The position numbers and the translations under genes were made by a program. Shown here piece after piece: positions 1-8,278 of a stretch of 64,000 bases of DNA; the first letter of the stretch is position 1, and each line of letters opens with the position of its first letter. A model generated the notes under the pieces. It worked only from the letters and a program-made list of their open reading frames with translations. It made no database searches and was not told where the DNA came from. This stretch comes from Nitrospiria bacterium (GTDB lineage Bacteria; Nitrospirota; Nitrospiria; JACQBZ01). The DNA lies in NCBI GenBank assembly GCA_035517655.1, contig DATIYJ010000008.1, positions 59,488-123,487 on the forward strand. Direction: 5' to 3'.

Positions 1-1320
1 CAGATCCTCCCTGGCAACCGCGGCAAAGGCCGCGCGCAGGTCGTCGAAGGTCGCCCGGCGAAATCGATTTTCACGATAGAAAGTCCTCAACGCGTTTACA
101 AACGCCTCATCCCCCAGCTGGCTTCGGAGCATATGAAAGAACATCATTGTCTTGCCGTAGCCGACGGCCTCCTCGGCCGGACTGTGTCGCGCGCGGAACT
201 CCGATACCGGAAAGTCCTTTCGTCCGGCGACGTAATCGGCGTATTTCTGGAGGACCGTACGTCGGTATTCCGATGCGGTTTCCCGTTGTTCCTGCATGAG
301 ATGGTCGGCCATATACGTCGTCAATCCTTCGCTCCAGTTTCCCTTCGCATAATTTACGAAGACACCGTTGCCCCACCAATTATGCAGGATTTCGTGAGGG
401 TACGACGAACGCAATATAAAAGGAAGGCGTATGACGGCCGATCCCAGAAGCGTTAAGGAAGGCAGACCGTAGCCCGTCTCACGGAAATTCTCGATCAAGG
501 CGAATTTCCTGTAGGGATACGGTCCGAGAAGTTTCTCGTACATTTTCAGGAAGGAGTCTCCGTCGTCCAGGTAACGGTTGGCCAGTTCTTCGTCGGGTGT
601 CCGCAGAAAGGCCATGACCTGGATGGACCCGGCCGTGCGGTCGTACTCAATCAACGGTCCGCCGATCAGTAAAATCTCCTCCTGCGGCTGGAAAGATTCC
701 CATCGGGTCTCGCTCTTCCCGGCTTTCCGTTCATGCCGTGTCCGTTCGCCCTCGCTGACCGATTCCCACGGCTCCGGCAGTTCGACATCCAACGAAAAAA
801 TGACGGGGTCGTCGTTGAACCATGGATACCATCGAGCCGGGCCTGCTAGAAAGATCCCCTCCTGGGAGACGATCCCCGAGTCGAGACCGGAATCGGGGTC
901 CGGATTTCCCGAATCGATCGGTGGTTGGAACCGCCCTTGATATTTGACGACGAAGTTCTGGAGGCCGGGAGGGAGTGTAATGGTATAACGCTCGGCCGAG
1001 GCCTGCGCATCATCCGGGGTGGGTTGTTTCTTGGGTCGTTTCGGATTCGATTCCCGGCTCAACCGGACGCCGGCCGTCGGCGATACCGGCTGAAGTCCGC
1101 CGCGAAGCGAAAAACGCAACGTCCTTCCCGGTCCGATGAAAAAGGATTCAGGAACCTGGATCCTATCTTCCACCTGGAGCCGATTCTCCTCCGGCTGCAG
1201 GACGACCTTCAACTCATGTCGGACCAGCTCTTGGGCATTCAGCCCGGCGGGGAAGCCGGCGACGATCAGGAGGACCGCCCCGGCCCACGGACGTTTTAGA
1301 AAATTAGGCATCGGTTTCAT
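1..1320 (-). CDS. M1-family (gluzincin) metallopeptidase, C-terminus cut off by window edge
   Basis: The minus-strand frame is open from the ATG at 1320 to the window edge, giving at least 440 residues. It starts with a signal peptide (basic MKPMPNFLKR, hydrophobic AGAVLLIVAGFPAG). The zinc motif HEILH is at residues 309-313, with the third ligand in NWSEG (Glu331), followed by TTYMADH and later VGYGKTMMFFHML; the order matches M1 aminopeptidases. The spacing from HExxH to the Glu is 17 residues, one short of the classic 18. No GxMEN exopeptidase motif was recognised in the part read, so aminopeptidase activity is not assured. It lies 36 nt after the DUF1499 gene on the same strand, so the two are probably co-transcribed. 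Export to the periplasm and a role in peptide breakdown are inferred from the signal peptide and family. Confidence 0.85.
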   Translation of the reverse strand, partial: MKPMPNFLKRPWAGAVLLIVAGFPAGLNAQELVRHELKVVLQPEENRLQVEDRIQVPESFFIGPGRTLRFSLRGGLQPVSPTAGVRLSRESNPKRPKKQPTPDDAQASAERYTITLPPGLQNFVVKYQGRFQPPIDSGNPDPDSGLDSGIVSQEGIFLAGPARWYPWFNDDPVIFSLDVELPEPWESVSEGERTRHERKAGKSETRWESFQPQEEILLIGGPLIEYDRTAGSIQVMAFLRTPDEELANRYLDDGDSFLKMYEKLLGPYPYRKFALIENFRETGYGLPSLTLLGSAVIRLPFILRSSYPHEILHNWWGNGVFVNYAKGNWSEGLTTYMADHLMQEQRETASEYRRTVLQKYADYVAGRKDFPVSEFRARHSPAEEAVGYGKTMMFFHMLRSQLGDEAFVNALRTFYRENRFRRATFDDLRAAFAAVAREDL

Positions 1321-1356
1321 ACGCTTGATCCGTTTGGGCTCGACCGCGGCCCGTTG

Positions 1357-2112
1357 TTATTTCCTTGAGGCCAGCGCGTGCAGGTAATTTTGAATCCTCC
1401 TGGCGTTTGTGCCGACATCGCTTAGACCGACACGCGAAACCGAGCGGACGTCGATGCGGCTGCCGTTTCCGGCCGGCCGGACGCGGACGACGATGTCGTC
1501 TTTAAAGCCGAACCAGAAGGTGGTGTCGGTCGCTTCGATGCGCCCTTCGGACGGTCTCGAATCGATAACCTGCCAATCCATGTCGCGAGCGGTCGCGAGG
1601 GCTCGTTCAAAAGCGGGTGCGGTCGGGATCGGGAGGATCAACGGGCCCAGGTTCGGGTATCCAACTCGCTGTTGCGCGGCGATCTTAGGACCACCGTACG
1701 CCGCCGGGTTGGGGGCGTTGGAGCGAAGCCGTAGGATCGCAACGAAGGCCGGCGGGTCCTGTGTGTCGGTCGTAATATCGTGAATGGGGGGTACATGTTG
1801 CGCCGTCTGCTTCCATGACCACAAGACGCCAACAACAAAAAGCGCGATGATGAGGCCCGCAACAGCCGGAGCGAATCCTCGACGCGGAGTTCCAGACCAC
1901 GCACCGACGGCTGCGACGACTGAAACCGCCGCGGCGGCCAAACCGATGTAGCCTCCCCATTGCAGCATGGTGAAGCCGGTTCGAAAATTCCACCAGCTCC
2001 AGCGGCTGCCGAAACCGGCCAGCATGACCGTGCCGGCCGTTACGACGGCGAGGCCGAAGCCGACGAGCGGCAAGATTGCAACGCTACGGTTTCGGGTTGC
2101 GGGGTCGTTCAT
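1357..2112 (-). CDS. DUF1499 family membrane protein
   Basis: The product is 251 aa. The N-terminal half has three hydrophobic segments (about residues 11-32, 48-70 and 80-98). The C-terminal half starts with HVPPIHDITTDTQDPPAF, a DUF1499 hallmark, and ends with the typical RVRPAGNGSRIDVRSVSR and the arginine/asparagine-rich NARRIQNYL. DUF1499 proteins have no established biochemical role. The gene is upstream of and close to the M1 peptidase gene. A promoter-like element is proposed at 2264-2297. The family call is firm; the function is unknown. Confidence 0.85.
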   Translation of the reverse strand: MNDPATRNRSVAILPLVGFGLAVVTAGTVMLAGFGSRWSWWNFRTGFTMLQWGGYIGLAAAAVSVVAAVGAWSGTPRRGFAPAVAGLIIALFVVGVLWSWKQTAQHVPPIHDITTDTQDPPAFVAILRLRSNAPNPAAYGGPKIAAQQRVGYPNLGPLILPIPTAPAFERALATARDMDWQVIDSRPSEGRIEATDTTFWFGFKDDIVVRVRPAGNGSRIDVRSVSRVGLSDVGTNARRIQNYLHALASRK

Positions 2113-2263
2113 GATGGGCTCGGAATGATGGTTGTCCCTCCGTCCTCCCGGGATCTCTTTGGATCAACGGCCCGACCTTTCAGATTCTCTGACGGTGCAA
2201 TCAAGAAGCATGACAGATTGAACCCCGAGACACCGCCCACTATATATTAATGATAGGAATTTC

Positions 2264-2297
2264 ATTTTAATCCCGATCAGGGGATCAATGTCAATCG
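2264..2297 (-). promoter_or_regulatory. Promoter-like element upstream of the DUF1499 gene
   Basis: Read on the minus strand this is TTGACA, 19 nt, TAAAAT, about 150 nt before the start at 2112. A near copy occurs at 62952-62982 upstream of another minus-strand gene. Both share GGGATTAAAAT at the -10 side and a GACAT block at the -35 side. The rest of the 2113-2357 gap shows no gene. The spacer is longer than the usual 17 nt, so the assignment is tentative. Confidence 0.4.
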
Positions 2298-2357
2298 CCA
2301 TTCATCATCGCTGTCCATGGCCCTTTTCATGGCGGGCAGCCGTAATTCACACCTTTA

Positions 2358-3212
2358 TTACTCCTTAAGTCTCGGATTCAAGGCATCTTGGAGGCCTTCC
2401 CCGAGCAGGTTGTAGCCCAGGACGGTGATCAGAATGGCGAGACCGGGAAAGAGGGTAAGCCACCAGGCAATATCGATCATATCTTTTCCGGAAGTGATAA
2501 TATTCCCCCAGCTCGGCGTCGGCGGTTGGACACCGAGACCCAGGAAGCTCAAGGAGGATTCGACGAGGATGGCTCCCGCGACGCCCAGCACGGCCGAGAC
2601 ATAAACCGGGGACATCGCGTTGGGAAGAATGTGAAAAAAAATGATCCTCCAATCTTTCGCGCCTAGCGCCCGCGCCGCTCTGACATAGTCCACCTCTTTT
2701 AAGGCCAGGAATTCTCCGCGCACAAAACGGGCCACGCCCATCCAACTTGTGGCTCCGATGATGATCATGACGTTCCAGATATTCGGTCCGACGAAGGCGA
2801 TTACGGCTAAAATGAGGAAGAATGTCGGTACGGAAAGCATGATGTCTACGAGTTGCATGAGAATATCGTCGGGCCAGCCGCCGTAGTAACCCGCGACGGC
2901 GCCGATGAGAGTGCCGATCCCGATCAAGATTCCGACCGCGACGAATCCTACCACCAGCGAGATCCGCGAACCCCAGATCATCCGGCTTAAGACGTCTCGT
3001 CCCAAGTCGTCGGTTCCAAGGGGATGGGAGGGAGTCGGCCCGACTAAAATCATTTTCACATCAATATAGGCTGGATCGTAAGGCGACAGAATGGGGGCCA
3101 GGAGTGCGATGATCAAGACGGACAGAACGATTAGAGAGCCCGCAAGGGCGGGCCGATTTCTCCTGAATCGTCTCCAGAATTGTTCCCATGTTGACTGTTG
3201 CTTTGTCGCCAT
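2358..3212 (-). CDS. dppC: Peptide/nickel-type ABC transporter permease (DppC/OppC)
   Basis: This 284-aa inner-membrane protein has an N-terminal membrane anchor (residues 24-46), the LSPYDPAYID stretch and HPLGTDDLGRDVLSRMIWGSRISL, both typical of DppC/OppC. The permease-ATPase coupling (EAA) loop is around VRAARALGAKDWRIIFFHILPNA. It starts 6 nt after dppB stops. With DppB it forms the membrane channel of a peptide, nickel or similar importer. The matching ATPases lie about 12 kb away on the same strand, and no substrate-binding protein was found in the window. The substrate cannot be read from the sequence. Confidence 0.92.
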   Translation of the reverse strand: MATKQQSTWEQFWRRFRRNRPALAGSLIVLSVLIIALLAPILSPYDPAYIDVKMILVGPTPSHPLGTDDLGRDVLSRMIWGSRISLVVGFVAVGILIGIGTLIGAVAGYYGGWPDDILMQLVDIMLSVPTFFLILAVIAFVGPNIWNVMIIIGATSWMGVARFVRGEFLALKEVDYVRAARALGAKDWRIIFFHILPNAMSPVYVSAVLGVAGAILVESSLSFLGLGVQPPTPSWGNIITSGKDMIDIAWWLTLFPGLAILITVLGYNLLGEGLQDALNPRLKE

Positions 3213-3218
3213 CTGGTT

Positions 3219-4199
3219 TTACCGTGTTCGATGGAGCCGAACGGTAGGATTGGCAATCGCATAAAAAACATCGGCCATGAAATTTCCGATCAGCGTTAAG
3301 ACGGTTCCGATCATAATAATGCCCATGATCGTCGGATAGTCCCGCGACATAACCGACTGATAGAACAGAAGGCCCATTCCTTGGATCGCGTAGATCGACT
3401 CGAAGATCACGCTTCCACCGATCAGTCCGGGGACCGAGAGGCCGAGGATGGTAATAATCGGGATCAAGGCGTTTCGAAGGGCGTGTTTATAGACCACAAC
3501 CGGCTCGCTCAGGCCTTTCGCCCGTGCCGTTCGAATATAGTCCTGCCGAACAACCTCCACCATCTCCGCGCGAGCATAGCGGGAAATTCCGGCCAGACCT
3601 CCGAAAGCCGAAACGAAAACGGGCAGGAGCAGATGCTTCATCCAGTCCGACAGCCGTTCCGTAAATGCCATGCCACTGACATCGAGCGATTGATATCCGG
3701 AAATCGGAAGCCACCCTAAAACGATCCCGAAGAGGATCATCAGCAACAGGGCCAGCCAAAACGTGGGAATCGCGAAACCGATAAAGACGAAAACCGTGGT
3801 GGCTTTGTCAAAAGAAGTGTAGGGATGCGTGGCCGAGAAGATCCCGATCGGCAAGGCGATCATGAAGATCAAGATCAACGATAAGAGATTGATGACGATG
3901 GTGATCGGCATCCGTCCCATGATCTTGGTGGCGACCTTCTGGCCGTCCACAAACGAGGTGCCGAAATCCAACGCCACGACCCGTTTGACCCACCGAAGGT
4001 ATTGGATATGCAGCGGCTGATTCAAGCCGTAGAGCTTACGCAGATTTTCTTTCGCCTCGGCCGAGACCCGTGGGTTCAACGTGGTCTGAAGATCGGTGGG
4101 CTCTCCTGGTGCGAGATGCATCATTCCGAAGGCGAGAATGGTAACCCCGACCAGCGAGATGAAAAACCGAAAAAGCCGGTACCCCAGAAATGAGAGCAA
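3219..4199 (-). CDS. dppB: Peptide/nickel-type ABC transporter permease (DppB/OppB)
   Basis: The product is 326 aa with six predicted transmembrane segments. The first is at residues 8-30, followed by the extracytoplasmic PTDLQTTLNPRVSAEAKENLRKLYGLNQPL, a classic DppB/OppB feature. The coupling loop is YIRTARAKGLSEPVVVYKHALRNA, and the C-terminus has the family's IFESIYAIQGMG motif. It is the first gene of the two-gene permease unit and is transcribed divergently from the TPP riboswitch/thiamine unit; the roughly 100 nt between them must hold both promoters. Partner ATPases are probably the products at 15756-17761. Confidence 0.92.
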   Translation of the reverse strand: MLSFLGYRLFRFFISLVGVTILAFGMMHLAPGEPTDLQTTLNPRVSAEAKENLRKLYGLNQPLHIQYLRWVKRVVALDFGTSFVDGQKVATKIMGRMPITIVINLLSLILIFMIALPIGIFSATHPYTSFDKATTVFVFIGFAIPTFWLALLLMILFGIVLGWLPISGYQSLDVSGMAFTERLSDWMKHLLLPVFVSAFGGLAGISRYARAEMVEVVRQDYIRTARAKGLSEPVVVYKHALRNALIPIITILGLSVPGLIGGSVIFESIYAIQGMGLLFYQSVMSRDYPTIMGIIMIGTVLTLIGNFMADVFYAIANPTVRLHRTR

Positions 4200-4300
4200 A
4201 CTGGACTCCTGCTACGGCGATGAATTCGAGGAGGGATGGTAGCAAAAGGCTCGTCGGAAAGTCAAACCGTACTTGGAACCGTGACGACCCGAAAGTGGTA

Positions 4301-4330
4301 TTGACAAGGTCTTTGAGGCTCATGTATGAT
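4301..4330 (+). promoter_or_regulatory. Sigma-70-type promoter for the thiamine unit
   Basis: TTGACA (4301-4306), an 18-nt spacer and TATGAT (4325-4330). The predicted start point, about 4337, coincides with the first base of the TPP aptamer P1 stem, which supports the assignment. Confidence 0.75.
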
Positions 4331-4335
4331 GAAAA

Positions 4336-4512
4336 TTGCTAGGGGTGCTCGACCGGATCCGAAGCAAGGTCGGGCTGAGAGCTTGGATGTATCTGTTGAG
4401 TGTGAAGTGTTCAGTTGAGTATTGAGACAGACCACTTAGCACTTTTCACTGAACAGAAGTCTACGGGCAACCCTGTGAACCTGATCCCGATAATACGGGC
4501 GGAGGGAAGCGG
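4336..4512 (+). ncRNA. TPP riboswitch (THI element) with an extended P3 arm
   Basis: The conserved aptamer blocks are present in order: GGGGTGC (4342-4348), GCTGAGA (4374-4380), ACCCT (4470-4474), GAACCTGATC (4477-4486), a small hairpin CCCGATAATACGGG, and CGGAGGGAAGC (4500-4510). P1 can form between TTGCT (4336-4340) and AGCGG (4508-4512). Between GCTGAGA and ACCCT there is an unusually long insert of about 90 nt. It can fold through arms 4394-4409 and 4440-4455 (13 of 16 positions complementary), a long P3/P3a extension. Thiamine pyrophosphate binding should favour the terminator at 4613-4642 and switch off thiSGE. Ligand and mechanism follow from the riboswitch class. Confidence 0.95.
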
Positions 4513-4612
4513 CAGCATGCCGAGGTTGGAGCGGAGCTGAAGAACCTGATGTCGAAGGGGTTCAGATCTTCTTCAATATGAGATTCGGCATCATAAGACC
4601 CCACGAGGTGAG

Positions 4613-4642
4613 CCGTACTTTCTGACTAAGTACGGTTTTTTT
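4613..4642 (+). terminator. Intrinsic terminator of the riboswitch expression platform
   Basis: A perfect 8-bp stem, CCGTACTT (4613-4620) with AAGTACGG (4628-4635), has a 7-nt loop and is followed by seven T residues. It sits between the aptamer and thiS. A competing fold around 4540-4575 (GAACC with GGTTC, extended by GAAG with CTTC) may serve as anti-terminator, but this was not worked out by folding. Confidence 0.85.
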
Positions 4643-4706
4643 ATTTTGAGTCGTGACACCGGTTCACAGTATTGCCGTGACTGGCACGGGACATCGGGAG
4701 TCACCG

Positions 4707-4910
4707 GTGATTCAGTTGGTTGTGAATGGAGAGCGACGGGAGATCGAGCAGAATGCCACGGTGGCGCATTTGCTTGAGAGACTTGGAACGCCCTTGGAAC
4801 GGGTAGCGGTTGAGCTAAATCTTCGGATTTTGGATAAACAGGACTACGCCACCACGGTTTTAAACGACGGGGATCGGTTGGAGATCATTAATTTCGTCGG
4901 CGGCGGCTAA
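4707..4910 (+). CDS. thiS: ThiS sulfur carrier protein
   Basis: This small ubiquitin-fold protein (67 aa) starts at GTG 4707, six nt after a GGGAG ribosome site; an in-frame ATG at 4653 has no such site and would add an unusual N-terminal extension. The sequence runs from QLVVNGE to DRLEIINFVGGG, ending in the Gly-Gly tail that is adenylated and thiocarboxylated to carry sulfur for thiazole formation. It is immediately followed by thiG, its partner. No thiF-like activating enzyme is in the window. Confidence 0.93.
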   Translation: MIQLVVNGERREIEQNATVAHLLERLGTPLERVAVELNLRILDKQDYATTVLNDGDRLEIINFVGGG

Positions 4911-4928
4911 CGGAGGAGTCGGACGTTC

Positions 4929-5705
4929 ATGAAAGAAGATTTATTGACGATTGGAGACGTTCAGTTGAAATCCCGTCTGATCGTCGGCACGGGCAAATAC
5001 AAGGATTTTGACCAAACTCGACGGGCGATCGAGATGTCCGGCGCGGATATGGTCACGGTGGCCGTTCGCCGCGTGAATATCATTGACCGGGACAAGGAAA
5101 ACCTTCTCGACTATGTTGATCCTCAGAAATACAAGATCCTGCCCAACACGGCCGGTTGCTATACCGTGGATGAGGCCGTTCGTACCGCGCGGCTCGCCCG
5201 CGCCGCGGGTATCACCCATTTAGTCAAGTTGGAGGTGATCGGGGATCAAAAGACATTATTTCCGGATACGGCCGGTTTGATCGAGGCGGCAAAGATTCTG
5301 GTCAAGGAAGGATTCGTCGTCCTTCCTTATACGAATGATGATCCCATTGTGGCCAAAAAATTGGAGGACATCGGCTGTGCCTGTGTCATGCCGCTGGCGG
5401 CGCCGATCGGATCGGGATTGGGGATTCGCAACCCGTATAATATTCAGATCATTCGGGAGACGGTGAGAATCCCCGTGATCGTTGATGCCGGCGTGGGGAC
5501 GGCGTCCGATGCCGCGATCGCGATGGAGATGGGATGCGACGGCGTCTTGATGAACACCGGGATCGCGGGGGCGCAGGACCCGATCGCGATGGCTGAAGCG
5601 ATGAAGTACGCGGTTTGGGCCGGTCGTTTGGCCAACCGGGCGGGTCGGATCCCCAAGAAACTGTATGCCAATGCCAGCAGCCCCGTCCAGGGGATGATTG
5701 AGTAG
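4929..5705 (+). CDS. thiG: Thiazole synthase ThiG
   Basis: The product is 258 aa, the usual length. It joins deoxyxylulose 5-phosphate, dehydroglycine and ThiS thiocarboxylate sulfur to make the thiamine thiazole. Hallmarks are [22 protein letters not shown], the catalytic lysine in LVKLEVIGD (Lys100), and the phosphate-binding glycine regions [10 protein letters not shown] and [16 protein letters not shown] ribosome site precedes the ATG. It sits between thiS and thiE (8-nt gap), forming one riboswitch-controlled unit. No dehydroglycine-forming enzyme (ThiH or ThiO) is present here. Confidence 0.97.
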   Translation: MKEDLLTIGDVQLKSRLIVGTGKYKDFDQTRRAIEMSGADMVTVAVRRVNIIDRDKENLLDYVDPQKYKILPNTAGCYTVDEAVRTARLARAAGITHLVKLEVIGDQKTLFPDTAGLIEAAKILVKEGFVVLPYTNDDPIVAKKLEDIGCACVMPLAAPIGSGLGIRNPYNIQIIRETVRIPVIVDAGVGTASDAAIAMEMGCDGVLMNTGIAGAQDPIAMAEAMKYAVWAGRLANRAGRIPKKLYANASSPVQGMIE

Positions 5706-5713
5706 AGGGTTGA

Positions 5714-6418
5714 ATGAGTCATCGGATTGATTTTGATCTCTGTCTCATCACGGATCGGCACCAAACCGGCGGCCGTCCGTTGGATGAGGTGGTAGAAGAA
5801 GCCCTGTCGGGGGGGGTTCGGGCTGTTCAGCTTCGAGAGAAGGATCTTTCGACGAGAGAATTGCTTCGGTGGGCTGAAAAATTGCGGTCGCTGACGGCCC
5901 GATTCGGCGCACGGTTTCTAATAAATGATCGGTTGGATGTCTGTCTGGCCGTTGGAGCGGACGGCGTTCATCTCCGGGCTGACAGCCTGCCGGTTTCGGC
6001 CGTTCGAAAAATCCTGGGTCCGGAGCGCCTTATCGGACAATCCACGCACGCGGTTTCAGAGGTGATCGAGGCGCAACGGGAGGGTGCCGATTTCGTCGTC
6101 TTGGGACCGATTTATGATACCCCTTCCAAGCGGTCGATGGGTCGCCCCCCTTTAGGGTTGTCGGTGATCCGGTCCGCGGCTGCCCGGGTCGCCGTTCCGG
6201 TTTTTGCGATCGGCGGAATACGATTCGAACGAATTTCGGACGTGATTCAGAACTGCGGCCAAGGCGTGGCGGTGATTTCGGCCCTTCTCCGGGCTCCGAA
6301 CCCGCGAGAAGCGGCGGCGGAAATGCTGCACGAATTAAAATCGCAGCGGTCTTCAACGATGGTTTCGTCGGTTGACGGAATTCGGATGAGGGCTATTGAC
6401 CGTAGTTGGGTTCGGTGA
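5714..6418 (+). CDS. thiE: Thiamine-phosphate synthase ThiE
   Basis: The product is 234 aa. It couples hydroxymethylpyrimidine diphosphate to thiazole phosphate. Family motifs include FDLCLITDR at the N-terminus, GGVRAVQLREKDLSTREL, ARFLINDRLDVCLAVGADGVHL, LIGQSTHAVSEV, GADFVVLGPIYDTPSK and VFAIGGI. The last 15 or so residues go beyond the usual end. The stop codon overlaps the -10 region of the promoter proposed for the proteasome operon. Confidence 0.96.
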   Translation: MSHRIDFDLCLITDRHQTGGRPLDEVVEEALSGGVRAVQLREKDLSTRELLRWAEKLRSLTARFGARFLINDRLDVCLAVGADGVHLRADSLPVSAVRKILGPERLIGQSTHAVSEVIEAQREGADFVVLGPIYDTPSKRSMGRPPLGLSVIRSAAARVAVPVFAIGGIRFERISDVIQNCGQGVAVISALLRAPNPREAAAEMLHELKSQRSSTMVSSVDGIRMRAIDRSWVR

Positions 6419-6424
6419 TAGAAT
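6396..6424 (+). promoter_or_regulatory. Sigma-70-type promoter for the proteasome operon
   Basis: TTGACC (6396-6401), exactly 17 nt, TAGAAT (6419-6424). The -35 lies in the last codons of thiE and the -10 starts just after its stop. Transcription would begin near 6431, giving a leader of about 57 nt before mpa, within which TCAACGAG and CTTGTTGA can pair. This promoter would free the proteasome genes from TPP control. Confidence 0.65.
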
Positions 6425-6487
6425 AAAAATCAACGAGCCCATTGGATGGCGATGCGACCACTCTCCTTGTTGAGTTGAGAAAAGGCA

Positions 6488-8257
6488 ATGGGGGAAACCA
6501 AAAAAGGCTCTGGAAGGTTTCACTCCTTGCGTAATACCGTGAAGCGTCTCACGGATCGGTTGTCGGAGAACGAGCCTGCCATGAATAAACACATCGAAGA
6601 ATACGAGCGAGAGCTTGATAAACTGCATGTCCAGGTTAGATCGATGGAGGAGGAGTTGCGTCAACTCCGCCTTTCCCGGTCGCAGCTCGAACAAGCCCAC
6701 AAACAGAATGAAAAGTTAGCCGCGACTCTGCACGACGCCAAAGCCCAGATCGAGGCCTTGCGGGCGGAAGTGGAAAAGTTGACCGCGCCGCCCTCCAGCT
6801 ACGGAATCTTTTCCGGCGGAAACGAGGACGGCACCGTCAATATCTACATCTCGGGACGCAAGATGAAGGTCAATCTTCATCCCTCCATTAGAAGCAAGGA
6901 CCTCCGAAAAGGTCAAGAGCTTGTTCTGAACGAAGCCCTGAACGTGGTGGAGGTAAAGGGGTTCGACGGTCAGGGTGAAGTCGTTCGCCTCAAGGACCTC
7001 CTAGGCAATAAGCGGGCCATCGTGACGCTCCACGCCGATGAAGAGCGGGTGGCTGAATTGGCCGAGCCGCTTCTTCACGAGAAACTCAGCGTTGGGGATG
7101 ATCTTCTTTTGGACGCGCGATCCGGTTATCTGCTCGAAAAACTTCCCAAGTCCGAAGTGGGCGAATTGGTGCTGGAAGAGGTGCCGGACGTCAGTTACGA
7201 TAATATCGGCGGTCTGGAAGAGCAGATCGAGACGATCAAGGACGCCGTCGAGCTCCCGTTCTTGCATCCCGATCTTTTTGCCCGGCATAAACTGCTTCCC
7301 CCCAAGGGCATTCTCCTTTACGGACCTCCCGGCTGCGGGAAAACATTGATCGCGAAGGCCGTGGCCAACTCGATCGCGAAGAAGCTGGCCCATGTGACGG
7401 GTAAGGATGTGCGCAGTTTCTTCCTGCACGTGAAGGGTCCGGAGCTTCTGAACAAGTATGTGGGCGAGAGCGAGCGTCAAATCCGCGAGGTGTTTAAAAA
7501 AGCCAAGGAAAAAGCCGAAGAAGGGATGCCGGTGATCGTCTTCTTCGACGAGATGGATGCCCTCTTCCGGACGCGGGGGACCGGTATTTCGTCCGACATC
7601 GAATCCACCATTGTGCCACAGTTTCTTTCCGAGATTGACGGCGTCGAGCGGCTCCGGAATGTGATCGTGATCGGCGCCAGTAATCGGCAGGACTTGATCG
7701 ATCCCGCGATTCTCCGCCCAGGCCGGCTGGATGTAAAGATCCGCATTGATCGGCCCGACAAACGGGCCGCGAAGGCGGTTTTCTCGAAATACCTGCTGAC
7801 GGATTTGCCATACGATGCGAATGAGCTGGCCAAAGACGGCGAGAACACGGCGGCCACGATCGAGCGGTTGATACAGCAGACGGTGGAACAGATGTACAGC
7901 CAGAGTGAAGAGAACAAGTTTCTGGAGGTCACTTACGCCAACGGCGAAAAGGAGATGCTCTATTTTAAGGATTTCGTCAGTGGGGCGTTGATTGAAGGCG
8001 TCGTTTCCCGAGCGAAGAAATACGCCATCAAGCGCACCATCGCGACGGGCCAGGTCGGGGTTCGGGGTGATGACCTCCTCCAAGCGATGCGGGATGAATT
8101 CAAAGAACATGAAGACCTTCCCAACACCACACAGCCGGATGATTGGGCCAAGATTGCCGGCAAGAAAGGTGAAAAGATCGTCCATGTCCGAACCATGGGA
8201 GCCAAAAAGAATGAACCGAGGCAGATCGAGACGATCTCAACCGGCCACTACCTCTGA
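6488..8257 (+). CDS. mpa: Proteasome-activating AAA+ ATPase (Mpa/ARC)
   Basis: This 589-aa ring ATPase recognises pupylated proteins, unfolds them and feeds them into the 20S core. Layout: N-terminal coiled coil (about residues 32-105) that binds Pup, tandem OB-fold region (about 105-245), and an AAA module with Walker A GPPGCGKT (279-286), Walker B VFFDE (Asp354, Glu355) and [16 protein letters not shown]. The C-terminus GHYL keeps the penultimate tyrosine that docks onto proteasome alpha rings, like the GQYL end of the mycobacterial protein. The ATG at 6488 keeps the coiled coil whole; the next ATG (6581) is possible. First gene of the proteasome operon. Confidence 0.96.
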   Translation: MGETKKGSGRFHSLRNTVKRLTDRLSENEPAMNKHIEEYERELDKLHVQVRSMEEELRQLRLSRSQLEQAHKQNEKLAATLHDAKAQIEALRAEVEKLTAPPSSYGIFSGGNEDGTVNIYISGRKMKVNLHPSIRSKDLRKGQELVLNEALNVVEVKGFDGQGEVVRLKDLLGNKRAIVTLHADEERVAELAEPLLHEKLSVGDDLLLDARSGYLLEKLPKSEVGELVLEEVPDVSYDNIGGLEEQIETIKDAVELPFLHPDLFARHKLLPPKGILLYGPPGCGKTLIAKAVANSIAKKLAHVTGKDVRSFFLHVKGPELLNKYVGESERQIREVFKKAKEKAEEGMPVIVFFDEMDALFRTRGTGISSDIESTIVPQFLSEIDGVERLRNVIVIGASNRQDLIDPAILRPGRLDVKIRIDRPDKRAAKAVFSKYLLTDLPYDANELAKDGENTAATIERLIQQTVEQMYSQSEENKFLEVTYANGEKEMLYFKDFVSGALIEGVVSRAKKYAIKRTIATGQVGVRGDDLLQAMRDEFKEHEDLPNTTQPDDWAKIAGKKGEKIVHVRTMGAKKNEPRQIETISTGHYL

Positions 8258-8278
8258 TCGATTCGATCGGCGCCGTGT

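Noticed and set aside
2113..2357. Possible gene in the gap between dppC and DUF1499
   Set aside because: No open frame with a ribosome site or family pattern; only a promoter-like element is supported.
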